DNA from: Phenylobacterium sp.
Lineage (GTDB): Bacteria > Pseudomonadota > Alphaproteobacteria > Caulobacterales > Caulobacteraceae
Length of the DNA: 64,000 nucleotides
Assembly: GCF_030681155.1 (NCBI RefSeq)
Contig: NZ_JAUXXE010000065.1
Location: 41,294-105,293 of the forward strand
Direction: 5' to 3'
The translations under genes and the position numbers were made by a program. A model generated the notes under the pieces. It was not told the DNA's origin. It saw only the letters and a list, made by a program, of their open reading frames with translations, and ran no database searches. This document shows, in pieces, positions 16,599-25,729 of this stretch. How positions within the stretch are numbered: position 1 is the stretch's first letter; every line of letters starts with the position of its first letter.

Positions 16599-18020
16599 TT
16601 GGCGCTAACCCAGCCGCCCTTTCCCCGCACCTCCCCCGAATGGCTTGTCGCCATCGGTCCCGTCCTGGTCGCGGGCGGCGCTGGCGTGGTGGCGATCCTG
16701 GGGTTTGGCTTCCTGGTGCGCGCCGATCCGCAGGCCATCTCATGGATGGTGCTCGTGGCCGCCGGCGTCACCGGTCTTTCGGCATGGCATGTGTTCGAGC
16801 GCGTCGGCGCGGCGACGCCCGCGCTCAGCGACGCCGACCGGCCCGCCCACGAGGACGCGCCGCCCTATGGGAGCCTCATCAACGCCCTGCCGGACCCGGT
16901 TTTGGTGATCGCCGCACATGAACCAGATGACCTCACAGGGCGACGTTTCGTGCTGGTTAATGAGGCCGCCCGGCAGACCCTTCGGATACAATATGACGCA
17001 GGGTTGCTGGTCACGATTATTCGCGACCCGGATGTGCTTGAGGCGGTCGACGAGGCGTTGTTCCGCGGCAAGGAGGCCGAGGCGATCTACGAACTGGGCG
17101 GCGCCCAGGAACGGGTGATGCGGGCCTTCGCCAAGCCGCTGGGGACTGCGCCGGACGGGGCGCCCCTGGCCCTGCTGGTGCTTCGCGACGAGACCGACAT
17201 CCGGCGGGCCGAGCGCACCCGCGCCGACTTCCTGGCCAACGCCAGCCATGAACTGCGCACGCCGCTGGCCTCGCTGTCAGGCTTCATCGAAACCCTGCGC
17301 GGCCATGCCAAGGACGACGTGAACGCCCGCGAAAAGTTCCTTAGCATCATGCAGACCCAGGCCGAACGCATGTCGCGCCTGATCGACGACCTGCTTTCGC
17401 TCAGCCGCATCGAACTCAACGAACACATTGCGCCTGAGGGCGAGGCCGACCTCTCCATGGCGGTTATGGACGTCCTGGACGCCCTGGGCCCTCTGGCGCG
17501 GGATCGCGGGGTTCGGCTGGAGGCCGACGACCTGCCGCCGCGCGGCCAGGTGATCGTCGCCGGCGACCGCGACCAGATTATCCAGGTGGTTCAGAACCTG
17601 GTCGACAATGCGCTGAAGTACACGCCCAGGGGCGCGGCGGTGAAGATCTCGCTGCGTTCGGGCCTCTCGGCCTCGGCGGCGGGCGCGCCCGGCGACAGTC
17701 GCGCCTCGCGCCTGTCGTTGCTGACGCCGGACCGGGCGAGCGATCTCTATGCGTCATTGCGGGTCACGGACGCCGGCGTCGGCCTGGCCCGCGAGCACCT
17801 GCCGCGCCTGACCGAGCGCTTCTACCGGGTCGAGGGACAGAAGAGCGGCGAGCGGGCGGGGACTGGGCTGGGCCTGGCCATCGTCAAGCACATCGTCAAT
17901 CGCCACCGTGGCGGCCTGGCGGTGGAAAGCGTGCTGGGCGAAGGCGCCACGTTCACCGCCTATTTCCCCCTCGCGCGGGTCGAGGCGCCGCCGGCCGAAC
18001 CGGCGACGCCGCTCGCCTAG
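16599..18020 (+). CDS. phoR: Phosphate-regulon sensor histidine kinase PhoR
   Basis: The 473-residue protein has two N-terminal transmembrane segments (residues ~15-65), a PAS-like region, a HisKA domain with the phosphorylated His near residue 217 (NASHELRTPLASL), and an HATPase domain with N box QNLVDNALKYTPRG and G box GTGLGLAIVKHIV. It should phosphorylate PhoB when PstSCAB/PhoU report low phosphate. The start is a TTG, needed to keep both membrane helices. In other Caulobacteraceae phoR is directly followed by pstC; here 4.1 kb of other genes intervene. Confidence 0.9.
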   Translation: MALTQPPFPRTSPEWLVAIGPVLVAGGAGVVAILGFGFLVRADPQAISWMVLVAAGVTGLSAWHVFERVGAATPALSDADRPAHEDAPPYGSLINALPDPVLVIAAHEPDDLTGRRFVLVNEAARQTLRIQYDAGLLVTIIRDPDVLEAVDEALFRGKEAEAIYELGGAQERVMRAFAKPLGTAPDGAPLALLVLRDETDIRRAERTRADFLANASHELRTPLASLSGFIETLRGHAKDDVNAREKFLSIMQTQAERMSRLIDDLLSLSRIELNEHIAPEGEADLSMAVMDVLDALGPLARDRGVRLEADDLPPRGQVIVAGDRDQIIQVVQNLVDNALKYTPRGAAVKISLRSGLSASAAGAPGDSRASRLSLLTPDRASDLYASLRVTDAGVGLAREHLPRLTERFYRVEGQKSGERAGTGLGLAIVKHIVNRHRGGLAVESVLGEGATFTAYFPLARVEAPPAEPATPLA

Positions 18021-18096
18021 AACTTCGCCGTCAGGGACGCACCGTAGGTGCGGGGCTGGCCCGGGGACGACCCGGACGTCGGCGTTCGTGACCAGC
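18017..18096 (-). pseudogene. Remnant of a TonB-dependent receptor C-terminus
   Basis: Read on the minus strand this strip ends SGSSPGQPRTYGASLTAKF-stop, the standard C-terminal tail of TonB-dependent receptors. Just upstream in another frame it reads LVTNADV, which normally precedes that tail directly. The two fit together if 2 bases are missing near 18075. The rest of the receptor is absent; the strip abuts the stop codon of the DJ-1/PfpI gene. Confidence 0.6.
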
Positions 18097-18807
18097 TCAC
18101 GGGCGGCCCCTAGATATATCCGCTCTGGGTGCCCCGAGCGCCTCCAGAAGGGCTTTCGCGGCGGGGCCAGAGGACGCCGGATTTTGCCCGGTTATCAACA
18201 GACCGTCGGTGACCACATGGACGCTCCAGTCCGGCCCCTTCGAGTAGTTCCCGCCGTTCTGCTTGAGCATGTCTTCAACCAAGAAGGGCACGACGTCGGT
18301 CAGCCCCACCGCTGCCTCCTCGGTGTTGGTGAATCCAGTCACGGACTTTCCGCGGATGAGCGCCCCACCGTCCGGCCCCTTTACGTGGCGTAGCGCCCCA
18401 GGCGCATGGCAGACGACGGCGACTGGCTTTGCGGACGTGATCGCCGATTCGATTAGCCTGATAGAGATCGGATCTTCTGCAAGGTCCCAGAGCGGGCCGT
18501 GGCCTCCCGGGTAGAACACCGCGTCATAGGCGGCCAAGTCGATGTCCGACAGCTTGTGGGTGGCGGCCAGGGCCGCCTTGGCCTCGGCGTCTGCATGAAA
18601 GCGGCGTGTGTCGTCCGTCTGGGCGTCGGCCGCATCGCTTTTCGGGTCCAGCGGCGGTTGTCCGGCCAGGGGCGACGCCAGGGTGATGTCGGCGCCCGCC
18701 GCCTTGAAGACATAATAAGGCGCTGCGAGTTCTTCCAGCCAGAAACCGGTCTTCTCCCCCGTTTCACCGAGCTTGTCGTGGGACGTCAGAACCATCAGAA
18801 TTTTCAT
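18097..18807 (-). CDS. DJ-1/PfpI-family type 1 glutamine amidotransferase-like protein
   Basis: The 236-residue protein belongs to the DJ-1/PfpI superfamily, Hsp31-like branch: MKILMVLTSHDKLG at the N-terminus, the nucleophile elbow AVVCHAPGAL (Cys near residue 134) and YDAVFYPGGHGPLWDL before it. Members act as glyoxalase III or deglycase/chaperones; the reaction here cannot be assigned. It is encoded opposite to phoR and abuts a TonB-receptor remnant at its 3' end, so it may have arrived by recombination at this spot. Confidence 0.85.
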   Translation of the reverse strand: MKILMVLTSHDKLGETGEKTGFWLEELAAPYYVFKAAGADITLASPLAGQPPLDPKSDAADAQTDDTRRFHADAEAKAALAATHKLSDIDLAAYDAVFYPGGHGPLWDLAEDPISIRLIESAITSAKPVAVVCHAPGALRHVKGPDGGALIRGKSVTGFTNTEEAAVGLTDVVPFLVEDMLKQNGGNYSKGPDWSVHVVTDGLLITGQNPASSGPAAKALLEALGAPRADISRGRP

Positions 18808-19072
18808 GTCCGGTCTCCATGGGACGGATCACGCTAACGCGCCCAAACGCATATGGGGACCAAGCCGAGATGTAAGCGTCGCGGGGGAGTCCTCCCGGCT
18901 GGGGTCCGCCAAGGTTCGCCGCCGTCCGGCTGTTGCGGATCACCGCACCTGTGTCCGCCCCGACCCATCCGACCTGCGGGGAATCGCCGCTGTCGGCCAA
19001 GACGGCTGCGGCACAGTCAACGGCGAGTTGGTGGCAGGATGCCGGCGACGGGAGGTGACCCAACGCGGACAC
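18808..19072. other. Intergenic region without recognised features
   Basis: This gap between two minus-strand genes contains the DJ-1 promoter side and short open frames without Shine-Dalgarno or family resemblance. I see no RNA gene or repeat. Confidence 0.5.
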
Positions 19073-19492
19073 TTACGATGGGGACCGTGGAGGAGCGGAA
19101 GGCATGTCATCGAACACTGTGCAGCCCTCCGGGTACGCAACCCAAGGCATGCTCTGTGCGCAGCGTACCGCGATTGTGGGAGTAGGCAGGGTCGGATCGG
19201 CGAAGCAGCCTCCGGCAAACCCGGTCTGGCCGGGCCTCCACGCGCCGAACGACCTCCAATAGATGGTTGAACCGCATGTCGAGCAGAACCAGCGCTTGCC
19301 GAAGCCTTCGAGAACCGCCAGCGGACCTTCCACCCTCCTAATCTGCTCATCGTGGAAGTAGACGGACCAACCGAACGGAGCGCCTGTGCGCCGTTTACAG
19401 TTGTCGCAACTGCAAAGGCCGCTGCTGACCGGTTCGCCCTCAACCTCAACTTCGCAAGCGCGACACGCACATTGCGCCGTCCGGATGGTCAT
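19073..19492 (-). CDS. GFA (CENP-V/glutathione-dependent formaldehyde-activating) family protein
   Basis: The 139-residue zinc-binding protein shows the GFA Cys pattern: CACRACEVEVEG, CSCDNCKRRTGAPFGW and FCSTCGSTIYW. Family members bind two zinc ions; the founding member activates formaldehyde via glutathione, but most paralogues have unknown substrates. It lies within the block that separates phoR from pstC, transcribed away from pstC. Confidence 0.85.
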   Translation of the reverse strand: MTIRTAQCACRACEVEVEGEPVSSGLCSCDNCKRRTGAPFGWSVYFHDEQIRRVEGPLAVLEGFGKRWFCSTCGSTIYWRSFGAWRPGQTGFAGGCFADPTLPTPTIAVRCAQSMPWVAYPEGCTVFDDMPSAPPRSPS

Positions 19493-19648
19493 CGCCGCCC
19501 CCTCTCGTTTCAGCAGATACCAACATGGTGAGAGTAGCAGCAGAAGATCAAACTCGGCGCGCGGCTAAGGTCCCCTTTCCACTCTCGGAATCTCCAGCGG
19601 CCCGCTATTGGACCTGCCAACTACGCCGATCAGATATATCTTGTGGTC

Positions 19649-20071
19649 TTAGCGCGGCATCGGGATGGTTCTAATTTGGGGCGAGGGCGTAGGGCCCTGA
19701 GGGCCATCCACGATAGGCCCGAGCTGTCGCAGTCGCTCCAGATAGGCATCCAGGATGCAGGCCTTGGCATCGGCCCTTTGCGCGCAGAGGCGGCTGGCCC
19801 GGTACCATTGGTCGTGGCTGATCGGGAGATCTGGGACGGCGCCCGGCGCTGCGATCCGCGCGGCGAGGGCCGCGTTCAAATGCGCCAGTTCGAGATCCTC
19901 GCAGATCAGCGAATCTATGGCGTAGACGGGCGTAGCCCTGCAGTCGGTGGTGGCCGCCCCCCAGTTCGGCGGCGGGGGCGCGGCGTTGGCCTGCTGGCCG
20001 AGCAAGCCAAACCCGCAGGCTTGAGCGGCGATGGCGAACGCTAGATCGCGGAAGGATGCGCGGGTGATCAT
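19649..20071 (-). CDS. Small secreted LprI/DUF1311-like protein
   Basis: The 140-residue protein has an N-terminal signal peptide (hydrophobic stretch ending QANAAPPP) and a mature part with the DUF1311/LprI-like pattern CRATPVYAIDSLICEDLELAHLNAAL followed by a helical region with further Cys residues. Some LprI proteins inhibit lysozyme, but no activity can be claimed here. It is 4 bases downstream of the L,D-transpeptidase gene on the same strand, so the two are probably co-transcribed and act in the cell envelope. Confidence 0.65.
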   Translation of the reverse strand: MITRASFRDLAFAIAAQACGFGLLGQQANAAPPPPNWGAATTDCRATPVYAIDSLICEDLELAHLNAALAARIAAPGAVPDLPISHDQWYRASRLCAQRADAKACILDAYLERLRQLGPIVDGPQGPTPSPQIRTIPMPR

Positions 20072-20075
20072 CCGG

Positions 20076-21083
20076 CTATGGCTGGGGAATGACGGCGTCG
20101 ATCACCGTCAGCTTTCGTCCCGTCACGTCCTCTCCGACGCTGGACTGGGTCACCAGTATGGTGACGCCGGGCTGCACCAGCGGGCGGACCGCTTGGTAGA
20201 AGCCCTTGGGCACCCGCACGCGCTCGATCGTGGCCTGATCCAGCTCGCGGCCCTGATCGGCGTCATGGCCGGGCAGGCCCATATAGACGAAGTGCGGCTT
20301 TCCATCCGCGCCGCGGGTTACGCTGATCACGTGCGTGCCGGGATCGTCATCGTCGATCTGCGCCACGCTGCGACCGATTTCTACCCCATTGCGCATCACC
20401 ACGATCGCCTGGTCCTGCTTGGAGACGATGATGTTCAGCGGGCCGGAAGGGGAGAGCTCTGGCGTCCACCGAAACGGCTCCTTATCCAACTTGCGCTGCG
20501 CCGCCGCCGCGCCGCGAGCGTCGACCGGGGCGAGCAGGCTCTGGTTGGTCGTCTGCACGCGACCGGCCGCATCGCCGGCGATCACCACCGTTACGCCAAG
20601 GCTGGTGACCGCGAAAAGCTCACGCGAGAATTCCAGCGGCAGGTGAACGCATCCGTGGCTCTCCGGAAACCCGGGAAGCCCGCCGGCATGGAGCGCGATC
20701 CCATCCCAGGTCAGCCGCTCCTGAAACGGCATCGGCGCGTTGTTGTAGATGCTCGAGCGGTGGGTCGCGTCCTTCTGCAGGATCGTGAACACCCCGGTCG
20801 GGGTCTCGTGACCCGGCTTGCCGGTGGAGACGGTGCTGACCCCGATCCGCACGCCGTTGCGGTAGACGCTGGCTAGCTGCCGCGACAAGTCGACATATAT
20901 CAGGACCGGTCCAGCTTGAGCCACATTGGGAGCCCAGACCCACTGGCCAGGTTTGAGCTGGTCCGCCTGACGGGCGAACTCTGCGGCGGAACTGGCCTTG
21001 GCCCCCTGGGCGTTGGCGTCACCCGCGTAGAAGGCGAGCGCCAGGCAAAGCGTAAGCAGCGGCAGTTTGGGGCGGCTTGGCAT
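20076..21083 (-). CDS. Periplasmic L,D-transpeptidase (YkuD)
   Basis: The 335-residue protein has a signal peptide (LPLLTLCLALAFYAGDANA) and a YkuD domain whose catalytic motif is ESHGCVHLPLEF, containing the nucleophilic Cys and conserved His. The preceding segment RSSIYNNAPMPFQERLTWDGIALHAGG is typical. It would form 3-3 peptidoglycan crosslinks or attach proteins to murein. A ~150-residue C-terminal region follows the catalytic domain and resembles a second degenerate YkuD-like beta fold. A second L,D-transpeptidase diverges from it at 21151. Confidence 0.87.
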   Translation of the reverse strand: MPSRPKLPLLTLCLALAFYAGDANAQGAKASSAAEFARQADQLKPGQWVWAPNVAQAGPVLIYVDLSRQLASVYRNGVRIGVSTVSTGKPGHETPTGVFTILQKDATHRSSIYNNAPMPFQERLTWDGIALHAGGLPGFPESHGCVHLPLEFSRELFAVTSLGVTVVIAGDAAGRVQTTNQSLLAPVDARGAAAAQRKLDKEPFRWTPELSPSGPLNIIVSKQDQAIVVMRNGVEIGRSVAQIDDDDPGTHVISVTRGADGKPHFVYMGLPGHDADQGRELDQATIERVRVPKGFYQAVRPLVQPGVTILVTQSSVGEDVTGRKLTVIDAVIPQP

Positions 21084-21150
21084 GGTCTCCGACGCAGCTG
21101 ATGGACTTGGAAGGGCCTACGCCCCGCCGGGAAATTCTAGGAGTCAGGGC

Positions 21151-21765
21151 TTGGACGCAACGTTTTCCCGCCGCCGGGTTTTGGCCGCGGCCCTGGTCGG
21201 CAGCGCCGGCGTCGTCGCGCCGCGCCTTGCGAGGGCCGCCGCTTCGCCGGCCGGTCCAAGTTCGGCCCTGATGGCGCGCGCCATGTCCGCGTTTGACCGC
21301 CACCCCGGCGCCTTCACCCGAGATCTGATCGCCATCGCCGACTTCGACGCCGCTTCGTCGGTTCCGCGCTTCCACCTGGTGAACCTCGTGAGCGGCGGCG
21401 TCACCAGCCTGCTTGTGGCGCATGGGCGAGGATCAGATCCCGATCACAGCGGCTGGGTGAAGCGCCTGTCCAACGCGCCGGGCTCGGCCGCTTCGTCGGC
21501 CGGCGCCTACAGGACCGGACCGCTCTATGTCGGCAAGCACGGACAATCGCGACGCATCGCCGGTCTTGACCCCACCAACAACAATGCCGAACCTCGCGCG
21601 ATCGTGGTCCACGGCGCATGGTACGTCAGCCAGGGCATGGTGAGGGATCACGGCAAGCTGGGGCGCAGCGAGGGCTGCTTCGCGGTCGCCGAGAACGTTC
21701 TTCCAGAAGTTCTGGCGCGGCTGGGCGAAGGACGTCTGATCTACGCCGACCGACTGCGCGCCTAG
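21151..21765 (+). CDS. Murein L,D-transpeptidase catalytic-domain (YkuD_2) protein with Tat signal
   Basis: The 204-residue protein ends in the YkuD_2 catalytic region HGKLGRSEGCFAVAENV. The N-terminus is Tat-like (FSRRRVLAAALVGSAGVV). I start at a TTG because AGGAG (21139-21143) lies exactly 7 bases before it; the frame's first ATG at 21067 would overlap the divergent gene. It is a probable periplasmic murein crosslinking or carboxypeptidase enzyme. It diverges from the YkuD gene and precedes the pst promoter. Confidence 0.8.
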   Translation: MDATFSRRRVLAAALVGSAGVVAPRLARAAASPAGPSSALMARAMSAFDRHPGAFTRDLIAIADFDAASSVPRFHLVNLVSGGVTSLLVAHGRGSDPDHSGWVKRLSNAPGSAASSAGAYRTGPLYVGKHGQSRRIAGLDPTNNNAEPRAIVVHGAWYVSQGMVRDHGKLGRSEGCFAVAENVLPEVLARLGEGRLIYADRLRA

Positions 21766-21988
21766 GGCGTCTAACTGCCCAGCCTCGCATTCGCAGTTCC
21801 GAGCCCGATGGTTTGTCGCACCTGGCCTGCAAGGTCACCTCTGCGCCAGCGCGGCCGTGAGGTCGGCTGAACGCCTCGCTATCTGTTGTTCCAATTCGGA
21901 AAAATCCGGCGCGGAGTATCGCTGGAAGAAGCCATCCTCAGGCTGGAGGCCTGCCAACATCGCTCCAAACCTCCAGGCTGGACCTGCG

Positions 21989-22005
21989 CTGTAATAAAAC
22001 TGTCA
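21989..22005 (+). promoter_or_regulatory. Pho box upstream of pstC
   Basis: CTGTAATAAAACTGTCA differs from the classical Pho box CTGTCATAAAACTGTCA by a single base, with half-sites 11 bases apart. A further ACTGTC at 22010-22015 continues the 11-base phasing, so more than one PhoB dimer could bind. The site is 111 bases before the pstC start. The rest of the gap 21766-22115 holds no convincing gene. Confidence 0.88.
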
Positions 22006-22115
22006 CCGAACTGTCGCGAGCCGACAGCATTAGGCAGGCAATTTCCGGCCTGCGCGGTCAGGGGGTCCTTGAAAGGGTCTCCGAACGTCCGGGCGAAGAC
22101 AAGCACGGAAGCCTG

Positions 22116-23558
22116 ATGCTCATCTGGATCGCCCTTACGGCGCTGTTGTTGTTCTCAGCCGCCACCTACATGGCCGCCCGGCGCAAGGCTGTGGCCGCCA
22201 CGGGTGGCAAGCCCGTCCTCCTGCACTCGCTGCCCGGTTACTATGGCAGCTATGCAGCGCTCTGGGTCGGCGCCCCCGCCGCCCTGCTGATCTTGTTGTT
22301 CGCCATGTTCGGCGGCCGGATGGAGGAGGCGCTGTTGCGCGCCGATCCGCCCGCGGCGGTCCAGGCGCTGACCGCCCCGCAGCAGGACGTCTTCTTCGAC
22401 GACGCCCGCGCCATCGCCCACGGCGGCCAGCCTAGCGAGACCATTTACGAAGGCGATCTGAAGACCGCCCTGGACGCCAAGGCGGCCAAGGCCGCTCACC
22501 TGCAGAACCTCATCCAGTACGGCTCGGTGGCGCTCGGCGCCCTTTTGGCCCTGGCTGGGATCATGATCGCCTATCCGCGCATCGGCCCGCAGTTCCGCGC
22601 CCGCAACAAGGTGGAAGGCTGGATCGCCGGCCTGTTCATCGCCTGCTCCGTCACCGCCATCCTGACCACGGCGGGCATTGTCGCCTCGTTGGTCTGGGAA
22701 AGCTGGCGCTTCTTCCAGGCCGTGCCGATCCACGAGTTCCTGTTCGGGATGGAGTGGAACCCCCAGATCGCCATGCGCGCCGACCAGTACGCCGGCACCG
22801 GCGCCTTCGGGGCGGTCCCGCTCTTCGTCGGCACTTTCCTGATCATGATGATCGCCATGCTGGTGGCGGCGCCGATCGGTCTCTACTCGGCTATCTACCT
22901 CTCCGAATACGCCAGCCCGCTGACCCGCTCGGTGGTCAAGCCGCTGCTGGAGATTCTCGCCGGCGTCCCTACGGTGGTCTACGGCTTCTTCGCCGCCCTG
23001 ACGGTCGGGCCGATCTTCCGCTCCTTCTTCAACTGGATTGGGGCGCAGCTGGTCGGCGGGTCGTTCGACGGCCTGGGCCAATACCTGATGCAGGTCCAAA
23101 ACCAGATGGCGCTGGTGGCCGGGGCGGTCATGGGGATCATGCTGATCCCCTTCGTTTCCTCGCTGTCCGACGACATCATCAACGCCGTGCCCCAGTCGCT
23201 GCGCGACGGCAGCCTGGCGATGGGCGCGACGCGCTCCGAGACGGTCAAGAAGGTGGTCCTGCCCGCCGCCCTGCCGGGGATCATGGCTGCTCTGCTGCTG
23301 GCGGTGTCCCGCGCGGTGGGCGAGACCATGATCGTCACCATGGCCGCCGGCCTGCAGGCCAAGACCACGCTCAATCCGCTCGACACCGTCACGACGGTGA
23401 CCGTTCAGATCGTCACCCTGCTCACCGGCGACCAAGAGTTCGACAGCCCCAAGACCCTGTCGGCCTTCGGCCTGGGGCTCACCCTCTTCGTGGTGACCTT
23501 GATGCTCAACATCATCGCCCTGCGCATCGTGCAAAAGTATCGGGAACAGTATGACTGA
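22116..23558 (+). CDS. pstC: Phosphate ABC transporter permease PstC
   Basis: The 480-residue inner-membrane protein has N-terminal membrane helices and a linker before the conserved permease core. The core includes PLLEILAGVPTVVYGFF and the coupling-helix region SLRDGSLAMGATRSETVKKVVLPAALPGI. This long N-terminal extension is typical of alphaproteobacterial PstC. It is preceded by a Pho box and overlaps pstA by 8 bases. No pstS lies in the operon, so the phosphate-binding protein must be encoded elsewhere. Confidence 0.93.
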   Translation: MLIWIALTALLLFSAATYMAARRKAVAATGGKPVLLHSLPGYYGSYAALWVGAPAALLILLFAMFGGRMEEALLRADPPAAVQALTAPQQDVFFDDARAIAHGGQPSETIYEGDLKTALDAKAAKAAHLQNLIQYGSVALGALLALAGIMIAYPRIGPQFRARNKVEGWIAGLFIACSVTAILTTAGIVASLVWESWRFFQAVPIHEFLFGMEWNPQIAMRADQYAGTGAFGAVPLFVGTFLIMMIAMLVAAPIGLYSAIYLSEYASPLTRSVVKPLLEILAGVPTVVYGFFAALTVGPIFRSFFNWIGAQLVGGSFDGLGQYLMQVQNQMALVAGAVMGIMLIPFVSSLSDDIINAVPQSLRDGSLAMGATRSETVKKVVLPAALPGIMAALLLAVSRAVGETMIVTMAAGLQAKTTLNPLDTVTTVTVQIVTLLTGDQEFDSPKTLSAFGLGLTLFVVTLMLNIIALRIVQKYREQYD

Positions 23559-24840
23559 CGCCGCCATCCCGACCGCCGCGAGCCTGCGCCAGACCGTCGA
23601 GGCGCGCCTGAAGAAGCGCCACGCCCAGGAGATGCGGTTCCGCCTCTATGGCCGCATGGCCATCATCGTGGCGCTCTGCTTCCTGGCGCTCCTGCTCGGC
23701 CGGATCGTCACTCAGGGCTATTCGACCTTCGTCGACTATCGGATCGCGGTCCCGGTCTATCTGGACCCCGCGCGCATCGATAAGGCCGACCCGACCGGCG
23801 CCAACTACGACATGCTGGTCGCGCAATCGATCCTGACCAAGCTAGGCGAGCAGGACGACGACCTTGGTGAGAAGTCCGGCAAGGTCATGGAAATCATGTC
23901 CAACGACCTAGGCTTCCAGCTGCTCAAGATGGTCCGCGAGGATCCATCGCTGATCGGCAAGACCATCACTGTCACCGGCCCGGTCAAGTCTGACGCTGCT
24001 CTCTATTTCAAGGGCCAGATCAAGCGCTCGACGCCGCAAGACAGCCGCAAGCTGGACGACCAGCAGCTCGACTGGATGGACAAGCTCAAGGCTTCGGGCG
24101 CGGTCACCAGCGGCTTCAATGTCAGCTTCCTGACCAACTCCGACTCCACCGAGCCTGAGCAGGCCGGGGTGCTCGGCGCCATCGTCGGCTCGGCGATGAT
24201 GCTGCTGGTCACCGCCGTTCTGGCGGTCCCGATCGGGGTGCTGGCTGCGACCTATCTTGAGGAGTTTGCGCCCAAGAACCGCTGGACGGACATCATCGAG
24301 GTCAACATCAACAACCTCGCGGCCGTGCCTTCCATCGTCTACGGCCTGCTGGGCCTGGCGGTGTTCAGCAACTGGCTGGCCGTGCCGCGCTCCTCGCCGT
24401 TGCTGGGTGGGCTGGTGCTGGCCCTGATGGCTCTGCCGACCATCATCATCGCCACCCGCTCGGCGCTGAAGGCGGTTCCGCCCTCGATCCGGGAAGCGGC
24501 GCTCGGCGTCGGCGCCTCGCGCACCCAGACCGTCTTCCACCATGTCCTGCCGCTGGCCATGCCCGGCGTGATGACCGGCGCGATCCTGTCGCTCGCCCAC
24601 GCGCTGGGCGAGACGGCGCCGCTGCTGATGATCGGCATGATCTCCTTCGTCCCTGGCGTGCCGGAAGGTTTCACCGGCGCCGCCACCGTCCTGCCCGTCC
24701 AGGTGTTCATCTGGGAAAACGCGTCCGAACGCGGCTTCCACGAGCGCACCGCCGCGGCGATCATCGTGCTGCTGGTGTTCATGATCATCATGAACCTGGC
24801 CGCCATTCTAGTGAGGCGCCGCTTCGAGCGGCGGTGGTAG
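23551..24840 (+). CDS. pstA: Phosphate ABC transporter permease PstA
   Basis: The 429-residue protein has an N-terminal DUF3333-type region (residues 1-190, one membrane helix then a periplasmic domain) and a C-terminal permease with [19 protein letters not shown] and the coupling loop [28 protein letters not shown]. It pairs with PstC in the membrane. It overlaps both neighbours (pstC by 8 bases, near-contact with pstB), indicating one transcript. Confidence 0.93.
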   Translation: MTDAAIPTAASLRQTVEARLKKRHAQEMRFRLYGRMAIIVALCFLALLLGRIVTQGYSTFVDYRIAVPVYLDPARIDKADPTGANYDMLVAQSILTKLGEQDDDLGEKSGKVMEIMSNDLGFQLLKMVREDPSLIGKTITVTGPVKSDAALYFKGQIKRSTPQDSRKLDDQQLDWMDKLKASGAVTSGFNVSFLTNSDSTEPEQAGVLGAIVGSAMMLLVTAVLAVPIGVLAATYLEEFAPKNRWTDIIEVNINNLAAVPSIVYGLLGLAVFSNWLAVPRSSPLLGGLVLALMALPTIIIATRSALKAVPPSIREAALGVGASRTQTVFHHVLPLAMPGVMTGAILSLAHALGETAPLLMIGMISFVPGVPEGFTGAATVLPVQVFIWENASERGFHERTAAAIIVLLVFMIIMNLAAILVRRRFERRW

Positions 24841-24869
24841 TCTCCATGCGCCTGATCCCGAGGTTCTCC

Positions 24870-25718
24870 ATGCCAAGCCAGCGCGACGACTCGATCGCCC
24901 ACGACACGGTCGCCCCTGTACACATCGCGGTCGATCGCGCTCACGCCAGCCAGCCAGCCGGCCCGATCAAGATCCGCGCTCGCGACGTCAACGTCTTCTA
25001 CGGCGACAAGCAGGCTCTGTTCGACGTCTCGCTAGACGTGCCGGAAAACTCCGTCACCGCCCTGATCGGCCCGTCGGGCTGCGGCAAGTCGACCTTCCTG
25101 CGCTCGATCAACCGGATGAACGACACCATCCCCGGCTGCAAGGTCACCGGCCGGATCGAGCTGGACGGCGAAGACGTCAACGACCGGTCCATCGACCCCG
25201 TCGTGCTGCGCGCCCGGGTCGGCATGGTGTTCCAGAAGCCGAACCCGTTCCCGAAGACCATCTTCGAGAACGTCGCCTACGGCCCGCGCATCCACGGCAT
25301 CGCCACCGGCAAGGCCGAGCTTGAAGAGATCGTCGAACGCTCTCTGAAGCGCGCCGGCCTCTGGGCCGAGGTCGCCGATCGCCTGCACCAGCCCGGCACC
25401 GGACTTTCCGGCGGTCAGCAGCAGCGCCTGGTTATCGCCCGCGCCATCGCGGTCAGCCCTGAAGTAATCCTGATGGACGAGCCCTGCTCGGCGCTGGACC
25501 CTATCGCCACGGCGCGGATCGAAGAGCTGATCGACGAACTGCGCAACCAGTACTGCATCGTGATCGTGACCCACTCCATGGCCCAGGCCGCGCGGGTGTC
25601 GCAGAAGACCGCCTTCTTCCACCTCGGCAAGCTGGTCGAGGCCGGCCCCACCGGCGAGATCTTCACCAATCCGCGCGACAGCCGCACCCAAGACTACATC
25701 ACCGGCCGGTTCGGCTAA
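24870..25718 (+). CDS. pstB: Phosphate ABC transporter ATP-binding protein PstB
   Basis: The protein (282 residues from the chosen start) has Walker [10 protein letters not shown], the signature LSGGQQQR and Walker [14 protein letters not shown], with PstB-specific text [14 protein letters not shown] and [18 protein letters not shown]. The ATG at 24870 has GAGG 6 bases upstream; in-frame starts at 24834 (GTG, overlapping pstA) and 24846 (ATG) are possible. An extra ~30-residue N-terminal tail precedes the ABC fold. Confidence 0.93.
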   Translation: MPSQRDDSIAHDTVAPVHIAVDRAHASQPAGPIKIRARDVNVFYGDKQALFDVSLDVPENSVTALIGPSGCGKSTFLRSINRMNDTIPGCKVTGRIELDGEDVNDRSIDPVVLRARVGMVFQKPNPFPKTIFENVAYGPRIHGIATGKAELEEIVERSLKRAGLWAEVADRLHQPGTGLSGGQQQRLVIARAIAVSPEVILMDEPCSALDPIATARIEELIDELRNQYCIVIVTHSMAQAARVSQKTAFFHLGKLVEAGPTGEIFTNPRDSRTQDYITGRFG

Positions 25719-25729
25719 GGGCGAGCGAC

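Noticed and set aside
21886..22116. 76-codon plus-strand frame upstream of pstC
   Set aside because: It spans the Pho box and the pstC leader and lacks a Shine-Dalgarno or family resemblance.
22155..23567. 470-codon minus-strand frame opposite pstC
   Set aside because: It mirrors the pstC coding sequence, is His/Arg/Gly/Gln rich and has no recognisable domain; pstC on the plus strand is certain.
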